Made by a program: the position numbers and the translations under genes
Shown: in pieces, positions 18,151 through 28,003 of the stretch
Layout of the letters: each line of letters opens with the position of its first letter
Numbering within the stretch: the first letter of the stretch is position 1
Notes under the pieces: generated by a model
The model's input: the letters and a program-made list of their open reading frames with translations, nothing else
Databases searched by the model: none
What the model was told of the DNA's origin: nothing
Source of the DNA: Hymenobacter cellulosivorans
GTDB lineage: Bacteria; Bacteroidota; Bacteroidia; Cytophagales; Hymenobacteraceae
Assembly: GCF_022919135.1 (NCBI RefSeq)
Contig: NZ_CP095049.1
Location: 1,733,501-1,797,500 of the forward strand
Reading direction: 5' to 3'
Length of the DNA stretch: 64,000 bases

Positions 18151-21100
18151 ATGAAGCAACTTGCTTTTGGGTGGCTATGCGCGGTGGTGTTGGGACTAAG
18201 CACCCCCGCCTGGGCCCAACAACCAAAAACTCCCTCCAAGCAGCCGGCCACCGCGCCGGCCGCGCCGGTATTGCCCAAATTCACGGGGAAGCTGTCCAAG
18301 GAGCCCGCGCAGTTTATCATCGATGTGCAGTCGATGATGGTGGCGGCCAACAATGCCCAGGCTAAGGCCGTGGGTGCCAAACTACAGCAGCTCTGGGCCA
18401 GCAACAAGCTCACGGCTACCCAGCAAGGGCGCATCGTGGAAATTTCCCAGCAGATGCTGCTGCGCAAATACAAGCCCTGGCCGGCTATCAGCGGCTTCTT
18501 TCAGGGCGTCGTGGGCGGCGCTACCGTCCAGAGCTTCTCCGACAAGCAGATGGACGAGTTTCTGGAAGTGGTGGTCAAAACCGTGAACCGGGAGCAGCTC
18601 GGCAACGCCGAGAAATTCTTGGTCAGCGCCGGCCAGTTTCTGGATACCAAGACCCTCTACAAATCCCGCTATAGCACCCTGCGCGCTGTGGGGGGCACGT
18701 TCAGCTTCGCCTACAACGAAACCGACATGCCCCAGCCCGCGCCCGCGCCCCGGCTGGGCGCTCCTGCTGCGCCAGCCGCCGTCGTGACGGGCCCGGCCCT
18801 GAACACGACCACGCCCGCTGCGAAGCCGGCCGCCAAACCCGCGCCCAAAAAGAAAAGCAGCGACGGCTGGGATACGGCTGACGTGTGGGATACCGGCAGC
18901 GACGACGGCTGGGGAACGCCCAAGAAAAAGCCGGTAGCCAAGGCTCCTGCGGCTAAAGGCACGGCTCCGGCCGCCGCCCCCGAGCCCGAACCCACGCCTG
19001 AGCCTGCCGCAGTTTACTACGACAGCTACGTGGCGCCCGCCACCCGCGGTCCGGTAATGCTGCTTAAGGATGCCGACCTGTTTATGGCCACTGCCGGCGA
19101 CTCCATCTTCATCCGCAAGACCAACGGGGTGGTAGTGCCCGGCACCAACCGCTTCATCGGGCGGGGTGGGCAGTACGCGTGGTCTATCAAGCAGAACTTG
19201 GTGACGGCCGACTTCGTGAACTACGACTTCGACATGAGCAAGGCCGAATTCACGGCCGAGCCTGTGACGCTGACGTATCCGGCCGTGCTAGAGGCGCCCA
19301 TTCAGGGAGCTTTTGCCTACAAGAGCATCAAGAAAAAGACCGGGGCCGCCGATACTGGCTACCCGCGCTTTATTTCTCTTACCAACGATGCCCGCGTAAA
19401 GAACATCGGTGAAAACATCCGCTACTTCGGGGGCTTTTCGCTGGCTGGCAGCCGGACACTCTCGGCCTCGCTCGACGGCAGTCTTTCGCGCATCATCGTG
19501 GACGTGGATGGCAAAACGAAGTTCCGGGCCTCGTCGCGGGCATATTTGCTGGGCGATACACTGATTTCGGCCGACCGCGCCGCCGTGACCATTTTCCAGG
19601 ACAAGAGCGACTCGCTGACTCACCCCGGCGTGAAGCTGCGCTACTCCAAGACCCGGCAGGTGCTGCAGCTGGCCCGCGAGGATGGCCTCTACAAAACCAC
19701 ACCCTACACGGACTCCTACCACCAGATGGAAATTGCGACGGAGCTGCTGACCTGGCCGCTCAAGACGCCCTACATCAACCTGGCCATCCTGACCGCTAAA
19801 AACCAGGTGACGGCCAACTTCGAGTCTCGCGAATTCTACACCAACACTCGTTACCAGCAGATCAAGGGCATCAATAAGCTGCACCCGCTGCAGATGGTAG
19901 TGGGCTACAGCCTGCAGAACGGCAACGCCAAAGCCTTTACGGTGCAGGATGTGGCCAAGACCATGCAGGTGAAAGAGCCCAACGTCCGTTCGGCCGTGGC
20001 AGGCCTGGCCAAGGACGGCTACGTGCAGTGGAACCCCCAGACCGAGCAGATTGTGCTCCTGCCCAAGGCCATGCACTACGTAAACTCGTCGCGCGGTAAG
20101 AAGGACTACGACCACATTGCCATTCGCTCGTTGTCGCCCTCGGGCAAGAACGCCACGCTCAACCTGGCCACCAACGACCTGATTGTGCGCGGCGTGGACC
20201 GTTTCAACTTCTCCGACGACTCCGTGACGGTATTCGTCAAGCCCGACAGCAGCGTTATCAAGATCCAGAAAAACCGCGGCGTACTCTTCAATGGTACTGT
20301 GGTGGCCTCGGCCTTTATTTTCAAGGGCAAGGAGTTCAAGTTCGACTACGACGGTTTCTACGTGGACCTGGTCAAGATTGACTCCATCATTGTGAAGGGC
20401 AAAGGCACGAAAGGCTCGGTGATGAAGGCCCGCAAGGAAACCGATTTCACCCTGACCAACAAAAAGAAAACTTCGGCCGGCCGCCTCTACATCAACGCGC
20501 CCAACAACAAGTCGGGCCGCAAGAAGCTAGGCGCCTTCCCCTCGTTCGATGCTTCGACCGGGGCCTATGTGTTCTTCAACAAGCCCGAGGTACTGGGTGG
20601 GGCCTACGACACGACGATTTACTTTGACATTCCCCCGTTCAAGATTGACTCGCTCAACAACAAGAACCGCTCGGCCGTGGGCTTCAAGGGAACGTTCGTA
20701 TCGGGCAATATTATGCCCGAGTTCAAGACCAAGCTTACCCTGCAGGACGATGGCTCCCTTGGTTTTGTGTACGACGTGCCCAAGGACGGCTTCCCGCTAT
20801 ATGGCGGCAAGGCCCGGCTGTTCAACAAAGTCACGATGAGCAACCGTGGTATCCAGGGCGTAGGCGAAATGAAGTATTTGACCGGTGACCTGTTCAGCGA
20901 CCAGTTTATCTTCTACAAAGACTCGGTCGTGACGGTGGGTAAAACCGCTACCATTGCTCAAGGGCCGCTCAACGGGGTAGAATATGCCAAAGTCTCGCTG
21001 CTGCCGGGCTACCAGATGAAGTGGGTGGTGAAAGCTGACTCCATGTACCTGAGCACCCAGCGCGACGGCCAGGCTATGAAGTTCTACGCCGGCGACTACA

Positions 21101-23502
21101 ACTACAAAGGTACCGCCATCCTGACGCCGACCGGCCTGTTTGGCGACGGCCGCATGGATGGCCCCCAGTCGTTTATCCGCTCCCGTCAGTTCGTGTTCAA
21201 ACCTACGAGCTACTCGGGTAAGAAGTCGACGCTGAGTATTAAGTCGGCCGAGGCCAACAAGCCCGCCCTGACCGCCAACGAGGTGTCCTTCCAATACAAC
21301 ATCAAGCAGGGCTACGCCGACTTCGCGCGCGAGGAAGGCAGCAAGGCCAGCATCGACTTACCGTATTCGGATTACCGCACTACGCTGAGCGGTGGTAAGT
21401 GGGATTTCAAAAAGAAAGTGGTGCAGATGCGCGTGGCGGCGGGCGCCGACTCGTCGCGCTCCTATTTCTACTCCACCAAGCCCGAGCAGAAAGGCCTCAA
21501 GTTCCGGGCCAGCACCGGGCAGTATGACCTGAACCGCTACCGCCTCATTGCCGGCGGGGTGCCTTACATTGCCGCCGCCGATGCCTGGGTTGAGCCCGAC
21601 AGCAACAAGGTCTACGTAATGGCTGGTGCCCAGATGCGGGCCTTCCAGAACGCGCGCATCACGATGGATACCCTGGCCAAGTACCACAACCTCTACAAGG
21701 GCGAAATCAAGATTCAGTCGCGCACGTCCTTTGTGGGTAACGCCCTGTACAGCTACAAAAACGCCTCAGCCGACTCCTTCGCCATCAAGTTTACCAACTT
21801 CGCCGTCGACTCGGCGGCGGTGCTGGGCGGCAAGGGCAAGGCGCTGGCCGGGAAAGGCGTGAAGGGTGTGCTCAAGAAAAAGGATACCGATGGCAACACG
21901 CCGTTTGCGCCGCCCACCACGGCCGTAGCCACCATTCAGGCCACCGACAAGTTCCACCTCGCGCCCCGCATTGCCTACCGCGGGGCCGTAAACCTGAACT
22001 CCCAGAAGCGGGGTTTCACCTTCGACGGGCAAAGCCGCCTGGAGTTCAGCAAAAACGCCGCCTCAGCCGAGTGGTTTGCCGTGCAGGATAGTATCGACCC
22101 CAAAGGCATCCGCATCAAGCTGAACGGACCAAAAACCGACGACGGCACGCCCATGCTCACCGGCCTGTTCCTGTCCGACGCTACGGCCAAGGTGTACCCG
22201 CTGTTCGTAGCCGCCAAGCCGGGCATCACCGACATGAACATCTTCCAGGTAGATGGTATCCTGAGCTTCGACGCTAAGAAGGGCAACTACACCATCACCC
22301 GCAACGACCTGGCCGACCCCAACGTGTACGAAGGCAGCGTCATGACCCTGCACGACTCTACCGGCGCCCTCGACTTCCGCGGCAAGGTGCTGCTCCTCAA
22401 TTCCAACAAGGATTATAACGTGCAGTCGGCGGCGGTGGGCTATGCCAAACCCGACAGCAGCATCTACCACCTCGATACGTTCATGACCTTCGACATCAAC
22501 ATGCCCGAAAAGGCGGTGGAAGCCATGGGCACCGATATGGCCACCAACACCAAGGGCCTCCCCGAAGCTCTGGACGGCTCCCCGGCCCTGCTGTACAAAA
22601 TGGGCGAATTCATCGGCAGCAAGGGCGTGCAGAGCTACATGGACCGCAAGGGGGGCTACACCCCACTGCAGAAAGTGTCGCCGAAATTCCTGCACACGCT
22701 GGTGCTGAGCAAGGTGGACTTGCGCTGGTCAGATAAGTTCAAGGCCTGGTACTCGGTAGGCAAAATTGGCCTGGTAAGCGTCGGCAAAAAGGACATTAAC
22801 GCCCAGATTGACGGCTACATCGAAATCAAGAAGGAAGCTACCGGCGACGCCGTGGAAATGTACCTGGAAGCCGAGCCTCAGACCTGGTACCACATCCGCT
22901 ACTCCAATAACGTGCTGCTGACCAAGGCCCAGCACGGCTCCTACGACGAAATCATCGGCTTCAAGGCCAAGGGTGACTACAACACCGCCACCGAGTACGG
23001 CTTCTACCTCGGCGACGAGCAGGAAAAGGACCTCTTTACCCGCCATTTCCGCAAGGACTACCTCGGCGACAACAGCAAGCCCAAAGCCGCTCCCGCCCGG
23101 CCGGTAAGCGAAGGCAGCTTCGACTTCATGGAAGAGAAGAAGAAGAAAAAGAAGGACAAGGATGCCGCCTTCGACGACGGTAGCCAGCCCGCTGCTGATG
23201 CCCCGGTAGAAGACGCCGGCAAAAAGAAGAAAAAGAACAAAGACGCCACTGCTGATACCGGCACCGACCCAGCCGCCGAGCCCACCGAGGATACCGGCAA
23301 AAAGAAGAAAAAGGATGATACCGCTGCTACCCCGCCCACCGATGCTCCCGTGGACGAAGGCAAGACGGCCGCCCAGATGAAAAAGGAGGAAGCTGCTAAG
23401 GCCAAAGAGGCCGAAAAGCTCAAGAAGGAAGAAGAGAAAAAGGCCAAAGAGGCCGAGAAAAAGAAGAAAAAAGGCGAAGAAGACCCCTTCGGCGACTCCT
23501 AA
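18151..23502 (+). CDS. giant exported protein of unknown function
   Basis: A 1783-residue protein with a clear signal peptide (MKQLAFGWLCAVVLGLSTPAWAQQ). In order: a helical region (about 45-190), a Pro/Ala/Lys linker with two WDT-type acidic repeats (about 190-290), a beta-rich body (about 290-1630) and a highly charged Lys/Glu/Asp tail with KKKKK clusters (about 1640-1783). The body contains repeated strand patterns such as SRAYLLGDTLISADRA, AADAWVEPDSNKVYVMAGA and NARITMDT, which recall the OstA/LptA beta-jellyroll, but this is only an impression. Near residue 605 is a stretch like a winged helix (FTVQDVAKTMQVKEPNVRSA). I do not recognise a named family. Likely envelope-located. It lies 29 bp behind prmA and is followed by a terminator. 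Confidence 0.85.
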   Translation: MKQLAFGWLCAVVLGLSTPAWAQQPKTPSKQPATAPAAPVLPKFTGKLSKEPAQFIIDVQSMMVAANNAQAKAVGAKLQQLWASNKLTATQQGRIVEISQQMLLRKYKPWPAISGFFQGVVGGATVQSFSDKQMDEFLEVVVKTVNREQLGNAEKFLVSAGQFLDTKTLYKSRYSTLRAVGGTFSFAYNETDMPQPAPAPRLGAPAAPAAVVTGPALNTTTPAAKPAAKPAPKKKSSDGWDTADVWDTGSDDGWGTPKKKPVAKAPAAKGTAPAAAPEPEPTPEPAAVYYDSYVAPATRGPVMLLKDADLFMATAGDSIFIRKTNGVVVPGTNRFIGRGGQYAWSIKQNLVTADFVNYDFDMSKAEFTAEPVTLTYPAVLEAPIQGAFAYKSIKKKTGAADTGYPRFISLTNDARVKNIGENIRYFGGFSLAGSRTLSASLDGSLSRIIVDVDGKTKFRASSRAYLLGDTLISADRAAVTIFQDKSDSLTHPGVKLRYSKTRQVLQLAREDGLYKTTPYTDSYHQMEIATELLTWPLKTPYINLAILTAKNQVTANFESREFYTNTRYQQIKGINKLHPLQMVVGYSLQNGNAKAFTVQDVAKTMQVKEPNVRSAVAGLAKDGYVQWNPQTEQIVLLPKAMHYVNSSRGKKDYDHIAIRSLSPSGKNATLNLATNDLIVRGVDRFNFSDDSVTVFVKPDSSVIKIQKNRGVLFNGTVVASAFIFKGKEFKFDYDGFYVDLVKIDSIIVKGKGTKGSVMKARKETDFTLTNKKKTSAGRLYINAPNNKSGRKKLGAFPSFDASTGAYVFFNKPEVLGGAYDTTIYFDIPPFKIDSLNNKNRSAVGFKGTFVSGNIMPEFKTKLTLQDDGSLGFVYDVPKDGFPLYGGKARLFNKVTMSNRGIQGVGEMKYLTGDLFSDQFIFYKDSVVTVGKTATIAQGPLNGVEYAKVSLLPGYQMKWVVKADSMYLSTQRDGQAMKFYAGDYNYKGTAILTPTGLFGDGRMDGPQSFIRSRQFVFKPTSYSGKKSTLSIKSAEANKPALTANEVSFQYNIKQGYADFAREEGSKASIDLPYSDYRTTLSGGKWDFKKKVVQMRVAAGADSSRSYFYSTKPEQKGLKFRASTGQYDLNRYRLIAGGVPYIAAADAWVEPDSNKVYVMAGAQMRAFQNARITMDTLAKYHNLYKGEIKIQSRTSFVGNALYSYKNASADSFAIKFTNFAVDSAAVLGGKGKALAGKGVKGVLKKKDTDGNTPFAPPTTAVATIQATDKFHLAPRIAYRGAVNLNSQKRGFTFDGQSRLEFSKNAASAEWFAVQDSIDPKGIRIKLNGPKTDDGTPMLTGLFLSDATAKVYPLFVAAKPGITDMNIFQVDGILSFDAKKGNYTITRNDLADPNVYEGSVMTLHDSTGALDFRGKVLLLNSNKDYNVQSAAVGYAKPDSSIYHLDTFMTFDINMPEKAVEAMGTDMATNTKGLPEALDGSPALLYKMGEFIGSKGVQSYMDRKGGYTPLQKVSPKFLHTLVLSKVDLRWSDKFKAWYSVGKIGLVSVGKKDINAQIDGYIEIKKEATGDAVEMYLEAEPQTWYHIRYSNNVLLTKAQHGSYDEIIGFKAKGDYNTATEYGFYLGDEQEKDLFTRHFRKDYLGDNSKPKAAPARPVSEGSFDFMEEKKKKKKDKDAAFDDGSQPAADAPVEDAGKKKKKNKDATADTGTDPAAEPTEDTGKKKKKDDTAATPPTDAPVDEGKTAAQMKKEEAAKAKEAEKLKKEEEKKAKEAEKKKKKGEEDPFGDS

Positions 23503-23790
23503 GCTTCTCCTGCTCTTCACCACCTACTCACAGCCCCGCCCCGGTTTCCGGCGCGGGGCTGTTTTTTTGGTATAAAGGTTCCAGCCCGTCCTGTCGGCCA
23601 TTCTCTGCGCATCAAGTGGAGAGCAGACACCTTGCGGGGCGTCGTTGAAGTACTCGTTAGCCGTCAACACGCGAAACGTTTCGCTTTGCTTGACAGGGCG
23701 GGAAACAGCTCAAGTCTTACGGCGACCGTAAAATAAATCTCTCTCGCAGTGGGGAAGGGTTGGGGTGGGTTTCTCGTAAGAGGGCTTTGT
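23503..23790. other. intergenic region between the giant gene and plsY
   Basis: Apart from the terminator at 23531-23568, I see no gene. An 11-bp imperfect inverted pair (CCCGTCCTGTC near 23585 and GACAGGGCGGG near 23693) brackets about 95 nt and could fold, but the evidence is weak. Confidence 0.4.
23531..23568 (+). terminator. terminator of the giant gene
   Basis: CAGCCCCGC pairs with GCGGGGCTG around a GC-rich loop and is followed by seven T. Confidence 0.92.
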
Positions 23791-23798
23791 TATCTTTG
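23791..23798 (+). promoter_or_regulatory. -7 box of plsY
   Basis: TATCTTTG matches the Bacteroidota TAnnTTTG box, 27 nt before the plsY ATG. No good TTG lies at the -33 distance. Confidence 0.5.
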
Positions 23799-23825
23799 AC
23801 CGCCACCGCCCCGTTTAAGCCTTTT

Positions 23826-24464
23826 ATGAACCTACCCCTCGTCCTGGCCCTGCTCGTGGCCGCCTACCTGCTCGGCTCCATCCCGACGGCCCTTTGGGTC
23901 GGCCGCCGCTTCTTCGGCCTCGATATCCGGGAGCATGGCTCCGGCAACGCCGGCGCCACCAACACCTTCCGGGTGCTGGGCAAAAAGCCGGGCTCCATCG
24001 TCATGGCCATTGATGTGTTCAAGGGCTGGGCTGCTACCATGATGGCGACGGTGATGCTCAACCAGGGCGCCATCCGCCCCGATCAGCTGCTCTACTTCCA
24101 GCTGGCCTGTGGGGCTCTGGCCGTTATTGGGCACATTTACCCGGTATTTGCCCAGTTCAGAGGGGGCAAGGGCGTAGCTACGGTGCTGGGTATGATGCTG
24201 GCCATTGCCCCGGCCACGGTGGGCGTCTGCATCCTGGTGTTCCTGGCGATGTTGTTCTTGTTCCGCTACGTGTCGTTGGCTTCCATGTCGGCCGGGGTGG
24301 CTTTTGCCTTTTTGCAGTTGCTGCCCCCGTTCCGCCCCGATAACAACCTACTGCTAGGCTTCGGCTTCGTGCTGGCCGTGCTGCTGATTTATACCCACCG
24401 TGCCAACATTGGCCGCCTGCGGGCCGGCACCGAGAGCCGCGTGCCCCTGTTCGGGCGGAAGTAG
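23826..24464 (+). CDS. plsY: glycerol-3-phosphate acyltransferase PlsY
   Basis: PlsY transfers an acyl group from acyl-phosphate to glycerol-3-phosphate, the first step of phospholipid synthesis, at the inner membrane. The 212-residue protein has about five helices and the family motifs: GSIPTALWVGR then HGSGNAGATN, RGGKGVATVLG and HRANIGRLRAGTE. The ATG at 23826 (MNLPLVLALL) was chosen because the longer frame from 23760 adds a non-conserved 22-residue leader and would start before the promoter box. Confidence 0.97.
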   Translation: MNLPLVLALLVAAYLLGSIPTALWVGRRFFGLDIREHGSGNAGATNTFRVLGKKPGSIVMAIDVFKGWAATMMATVMLNQGAIRPDQLLYFQLACGALAVIGHIYPVFAQFRGGKGVATVLGMMLAIAPATVGVCILVFLAMLFLFRYVSLASMSAGVAFAFLQLLPPFRPDNNLLLGFGFVLAVLLIYTHRANIGRLRAGTESRVPLFGRK

Positions 24465-24511
24465 GAATAGTTGAATTCTATACAACTCACAAATCCACTA
24501 ACCTTGAATCC

Positions 24512-24742
24512 ATGAAGCATTTATTTACTCAAATTTCACTTGCCATTGAACAGGCGGCACTGGCAAATCAAAAAGTTGCCATGCTGCATTTACAGGTTTT
24601 GAAGCACGCTGACGAATTAGCCGCAGTGTCTCCAAAAGACTTTTGTGAAGCCGTGGGCCTACAGGATTCTTACAAGGCAGAGTATAGTAAGATGCTCAAA
24701 TTGGCTTCTGTTATGAAGCAGGAGAATCTGAAACTGGCCTAA
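24512..24742 (+). CDS. small helical protein
   Basis: A 76-residue, mostly helical soluble protein (MKHLFTQISLAIEQAALANQ at the start). The segment VSPKDFCEAVGLQDSYKAEY followed by a helix could be a small helix-turn-helix, but I cannot place it in a family. Lower GC than plsY upstream. It ends before a GC-rich hairpin. Confidence 0.6.
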   Translation: MKHLFTQISLAIEQAALANQKVAMLHLQVLKHADELAAVSPKDFCEAVGLQDSYKAEYSKMLKLASVMKQENLKLA

Positions 24743-24800
24743 GAATGCCGCGCCTTCGTTTGATTGTTATTCGGACGACGCTGGTGCTAGTGTTGCTATA

Positions 24801-24825
24801 GCCGCGGCCAGATGCTGGCCGCGGC
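24801..24825. terminator. GC hairpin between convergent genes
   Basis: GCCGCGGCCAG/CTGGCCGCGGC, an 11-bp perfect stem with a 3-nt loop and no T-run. It lies between the small protein and the convergent kinase gene. Confidence 0.55.
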
Positions 24826-24900
24826 CCTGCGGTCCGAGAGGATATGATTAGAAGCTGTACCCCGCCGCTACCAAGCCGTGGACAATACAACCCGGGCTGC

Positions 24901-27261
24901 TCAGATACCAGCCCTACTCCCCACTGGGAGCTGCGTCTGCACCGGGAGGGTAATCGTGACGATGGTGCCGCGGCCGGGTAGGGAGTTGAGCTCGATGGTG
25001 CCCTCAAAAAGGGCCACCCGGTTGCGGATGGTGGCCAAGCCCAGGGTTTTGGACAGGGCCGAGGGCGTGGTGGGCAGAAAGCCCGCGCCGTTGTCTTCCA
25101 TGCTCAGGTACACTTCTCCGTCTTCGTGCACCACGTGTAGGGTAGCTTCAAGAGTATGAGCATGCTTAAGCACATTATTGACCAACTCCTGCACGATGCG
25201 GTAAATAGCCAGGTCCATGAGGTGGGGGCGGGGCTGCTCCAGGCCCTGGAAGTGGGAGTGCAGCTGTAACTGGCCGGGCGGCAGGTGCTGGGTGAGCTTC
25301 TGCAAGGCCGATTGCAGCCCGAAGTCTTCCAACACGATGGGGGTAAGCTCAAACGACACCGTACGGGTAGCCCGAATAGCTTCATTGAGCAAGTCCAGCA
25401 CTTTGTTGGGCGTGCCGGGCGGCAGTTGCAGCTGATGCTCGGCGTTGAGCTTGGCGGCAAACAGCAGCTGCCCGATGCCATTGTGCAAGGCCTCCGAGAT
25501 GCGACGGCGCTCTTCTTCCTGGGCCGTCAGCACGGCCTGCAGTACCTCGCGCTGCTGGCGCAGCTGGGTCTGGGTGGCTTCGGTTTGCAAGCGGGTCAGC
25601 TCGGTCACGTCGCGCAAGATCAGCAGGCCGCCCCCGGTGGCCTCGGGCGGTGGGGGCAGAGGAATGGCCGTCACGTCGAAGTGGCGCGAGCCGGACGGGG
25701 AAAACGACAGGTGGGTGCGGGGCCGGGCCTCGCCGCTGAGCAGGGCCTGAATCACCTGGCCCGGTCCCGAATCAGGGGTGAACGGCAGGTGGTCAAACAG
25801 CGCTTGGCCAAGCATGGCGGGCTCGGTCTTGCCGGTGAGGTGCTCCATGGCCTGGTTCCAAGCCGTGATGTGGCCCTGCTGGTCGAAGGCCAGGATTCCG
25901 TCGGTGCTGTGGTCAAGCAGGCTGCGCACGAAGTTGCGTTCCTGCCGCAGCTTTTCGCGGGCCTGCTCGGTCTCGGTCACGTCGATGGCAAAGAACACGC
26001 CCTGCTGGCGCTGCTGGTCGAAGTAGCCGTAGTTCTGGTAGTACACCTGCTGGCCCTCGTGCTCGGCCGCGCCCACGAAGTTGACTTGCTCGCCGGCCAG
26101 CAGGCGCCTCGCGGGCTCGGCTAAGCTGGGAAAGGTATCAAACACCGTGTAGCCCACCAGTTGGTTGTCGGCCACGCCCACGCGGCGCAGGCCCGCGCCC
26201 ACCATCTCTACGTATCGGCCCTCGGGTGTTACGCGCCCCAAAATCACGGGCATATTGTCGAGGACGTGCTCCAGCAGGCGGTTTTTGTGGGCCAGCTCTT
26301 CCTCGGCGGCATAGCGGGCCGTCACGTCGCGCATCAGGCCGCTGAGGCAGTGCGGCCGGCCCTGGGCGTTGGCTACGGTGTGGCCGTAGGCCGCCACGTA
26401 GTGCACCGAGCCATCGGGCCACAGCACGCGGTGGGTGAGGTCGAGCTGGGCGCCGTACTGTATACAGGCGTGCAGGGCTTTTAGCACAGTGGGCAGGTCG
26501 CCGGGATGCACGGCCTGGGCCAGCACGTCAAACGACGCTGGATTGGGGTCGTGGGCGCGCCCGAAGCAGGCCTGGGCCCGTTGGTCCCAGCGCAGCTGGT
26601 TGTCGGCAAAACTCCACTCCCACATGCCCTGCTGGCTGGCCGTGAGGGCCCGGTCAAGGCTTTCCTGTTGCTCGCGCCGCTGCCGGATGGCCTGTTGCAG
26701 GGTTGAAATATCGGCCAGGGCCAGGCGGCAGCCAGGCTGGTCGTTGGCATCGGGGGCGGCCATGGCATCGAGGCGGGCATCGAAGATGGTGCCATCGAAG
26801 GCCTGAAGCTGCACCTTGAGCGTGTAGTTTACGTCGGTGGGGCTGGCCAGGGTAGTCCGGAAAAAGTCCTGAAAGGCTTCCCGGTAACTTTCCAACACAA
26901 ATACCGCAAAGCGCCGGCCCAGTAGGTGCTCGGCCTCGGTCTTAAAATAGCGGCTCACCCGCGGGTTGAGATGCCCGATAATGCCTTGTGCGTCGAGGGT
27001 CACGTAGCCCAGGGGGGCCACGTTGTAGAGGTTTTCGTAGCGGGCCCGGGCGGCCTGGGCTTCTAGCTGGGCCTGCTGCAGTTCCTCATTCTGCAGCTCC
27101 AGCTCCAGCTGGTACTCCTGCAGTTGCCGCACGAGTTCCTGCACCTGCTCGGGCGTTTTGCCGGCCACATTTTGGGTTATCAGTTGTTCCCGTTGCGCAT
27201 CGCGCAGGGGAGTACCCTGGTGGTCGGCGTTGGCTGGGTAGGTCAAATCCAGTGCGCTCAT
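24901..27261 (-). CDS. multi-PAS sensor histidine kinase (HisKA_3/NarX type)
   Basis: A 786-residue cytoplasmic kinase with no membrane helix. A short coiled coil (about 30-75) precedes about four PAS units (for example YNVAPLGYVTLDAQGIIGHL, LRWDQRAQACFGRAHD, LLDHSTDGILAFDQQGHITA). The C-terminus has a HisKA_3 dimerisation helix EEERRRISEALHNGIGQLL, with the phospho-accepting His followed by Asn where most members have Asp, and a HATPase domain with QELVNNVLKHA (N box) and MEDNGAGF (G1). The response regulator gene lies just upstream on the same strand (91-bp gap), so they form a two-component pair. The signal is unknown; cytoplasmic PAS domains suggest an internal or diffusible cue. Confidence 0.93.
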   Translation of the reverse strand: MSALDLTYPANADHQGTPLRDAQREQLITQNVAGKTPEQVQELVRQLQEYQLELELQNEELQQAQLEAQAARARYENLYNVAPLGYVTLDAQGIIGHLNPRVSRYFKTEAEHLLGRRFAVFVLESYREAFQDFFRTTLASPTDVNYTLKVQLQAFDGTIFDARLDAMAAPDANDQPGCRLALADISTLQQAIRQRREQQESLDRALTASQQGMWEWSFADNQLRWDQRAQACFGRAHDPNPASFDVLAQAVHPGDLPTVLKALHACIQYGAQLDLTHRVLWPDGSVHYVAAYGHTVANAQGRPHCLSGLMRDVTARYAAEEELAHKNRLLEHVLDNMPVILGRVTPEGRYVEMVGAGLRRVGVADNQLVGYTVFDTFPSLAEPARRLLAGEQVNFVGAAEHEGQQVYYQNYGYFDQQRQQGVFFAIDVTETEQAREKLRQERNFVRSLLDHSTDGILAFDQQGHITAWNQAMEHLTGKTEPAMLGQALFDHLPFTPDSGPGQVIQALLSGEARPRTHLSFSPSGSRHFDVTAIPLPPPPEATGGGLLILRDVTELTRLQTEATQTQLRQQREVLQAVLTAQEEERRRISEALHNGIGQLLFAAKLNAEHQLQLPPGTPNKVLDLLNEAIRATRTVSFELTPIVLEDFGLQSALQKLTQHLPPGQLQLHSHFQGLEQPRPHLMDLAIYRIVQELVNNVLKHAHTLEATLHVVHEDGEVYLSMEDNGAGFLPTTPSALSKTLGLATIRNRVALFEGTIELNSLPGRGTIVTITLPVQTQLPVGSRAGI

Positions 27262-27352
27262 AGGTGCAAGTAGTGCGGGCTGCAGAAAAGATGTAGAACG
27301 AGGGGCGAAGGGGCGAGCAGGGCGGGAAGACGGAAGCGGAGCGTAGAAGTAA

Positions 27353-28003
27353 TTATTGCAGCAGGCCGTTGCGGGCGGCGTACCGAATCAGGGCGGCGGT
27401 GTTTTTGGCCTGGGTTTTCTCGATGATGTTCTGGCGGTGGGTTTCGACGGTACGCTTGCTGGTAAAGAGCTTATCGGCAATTTCGGCGTTGGTCATGCCT
27501 TCGGCAATAAGCTGCAGCACCTCCATTTCCCGCCTCGACAGTCCGCCGGCCTTGGCTGCTGCCGCGTCGGGAGTAGCAGCGGGAGCTTGCAGCACTTTGG
27601 TGAGCATGCTCATGCCAATTTCCGAGCCCAGGTAGCGTCGGCCCTCCATGACGGCCTCAATGGCCTGGAAGATTTCCTGCTTGCCCGCCGATTTGAGCAC
27701 GTAGCCGTGGGCCCCGCTTTCCAGCATCCGCCCCACGTGGCTTTCGTCGTTGAGCATCGACAGGGCCAGCACCCGGATGCCGGGGTATTCGTCGCGCAGA
27801 CGGGCAGCGGTGGCAAAGCCGTCGAGCGTGGGCATGTTCACGTCCAGCAGCACTACGTCGGTTGGGGTAGAGGGCAGTTGGCTCAACAGCTCTTCGCCGT
27901 TGCCGGCTTCGCCTACTACTTCCAGGGTGGGCTCAGCTGCCAGCAACGAGCGGAGTCCGTCGCGAATGATTTGGTGGTCGTCAACTAAGAAAAGCCGGGT
28001 CAT
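27353..28003 (-). CDS. NarL/LuxR-family response regulator
   Basis: A 216-residue DNA-binding response regulator. The receiver domain (1-120) has the acidic pair DD at 8-9, the phosphorylation site Asp54 in VVLLDVNMP and Lys104 in YVLKSAG. The LuxR-type HTH (about 150-215) reads LSRREMEVLQLIAEGMTNAE then KLFTSKRTVETHRQNI. The ATG at 28003 gives MTRLFLVDDHQI, the normal receiver start; the longer frame adds 22 non-homologous residues. It is the likely partner of the kinase downstream. Confidence 0.96.
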   Translation of the reverse strand: MTRLFLVDDHQIIRDGLRSLLAAEPTLEVVGEAGNGEELLSQLPSTPTDVVLLDVNMPTLDGFATAARLRDEYPGIRVLALSMLNDESHVGRMLESGAHGYVLKSAGKQEIFQAIEAVMEGRRYLGSEIGMSMLTKVLQAPAATPDAAAAKAGGLSRREMEVLQLIAEGMTNAEIADKLFTSKRTVETHRQNIIEKTQAKNTAALIRYAARNGLLQ

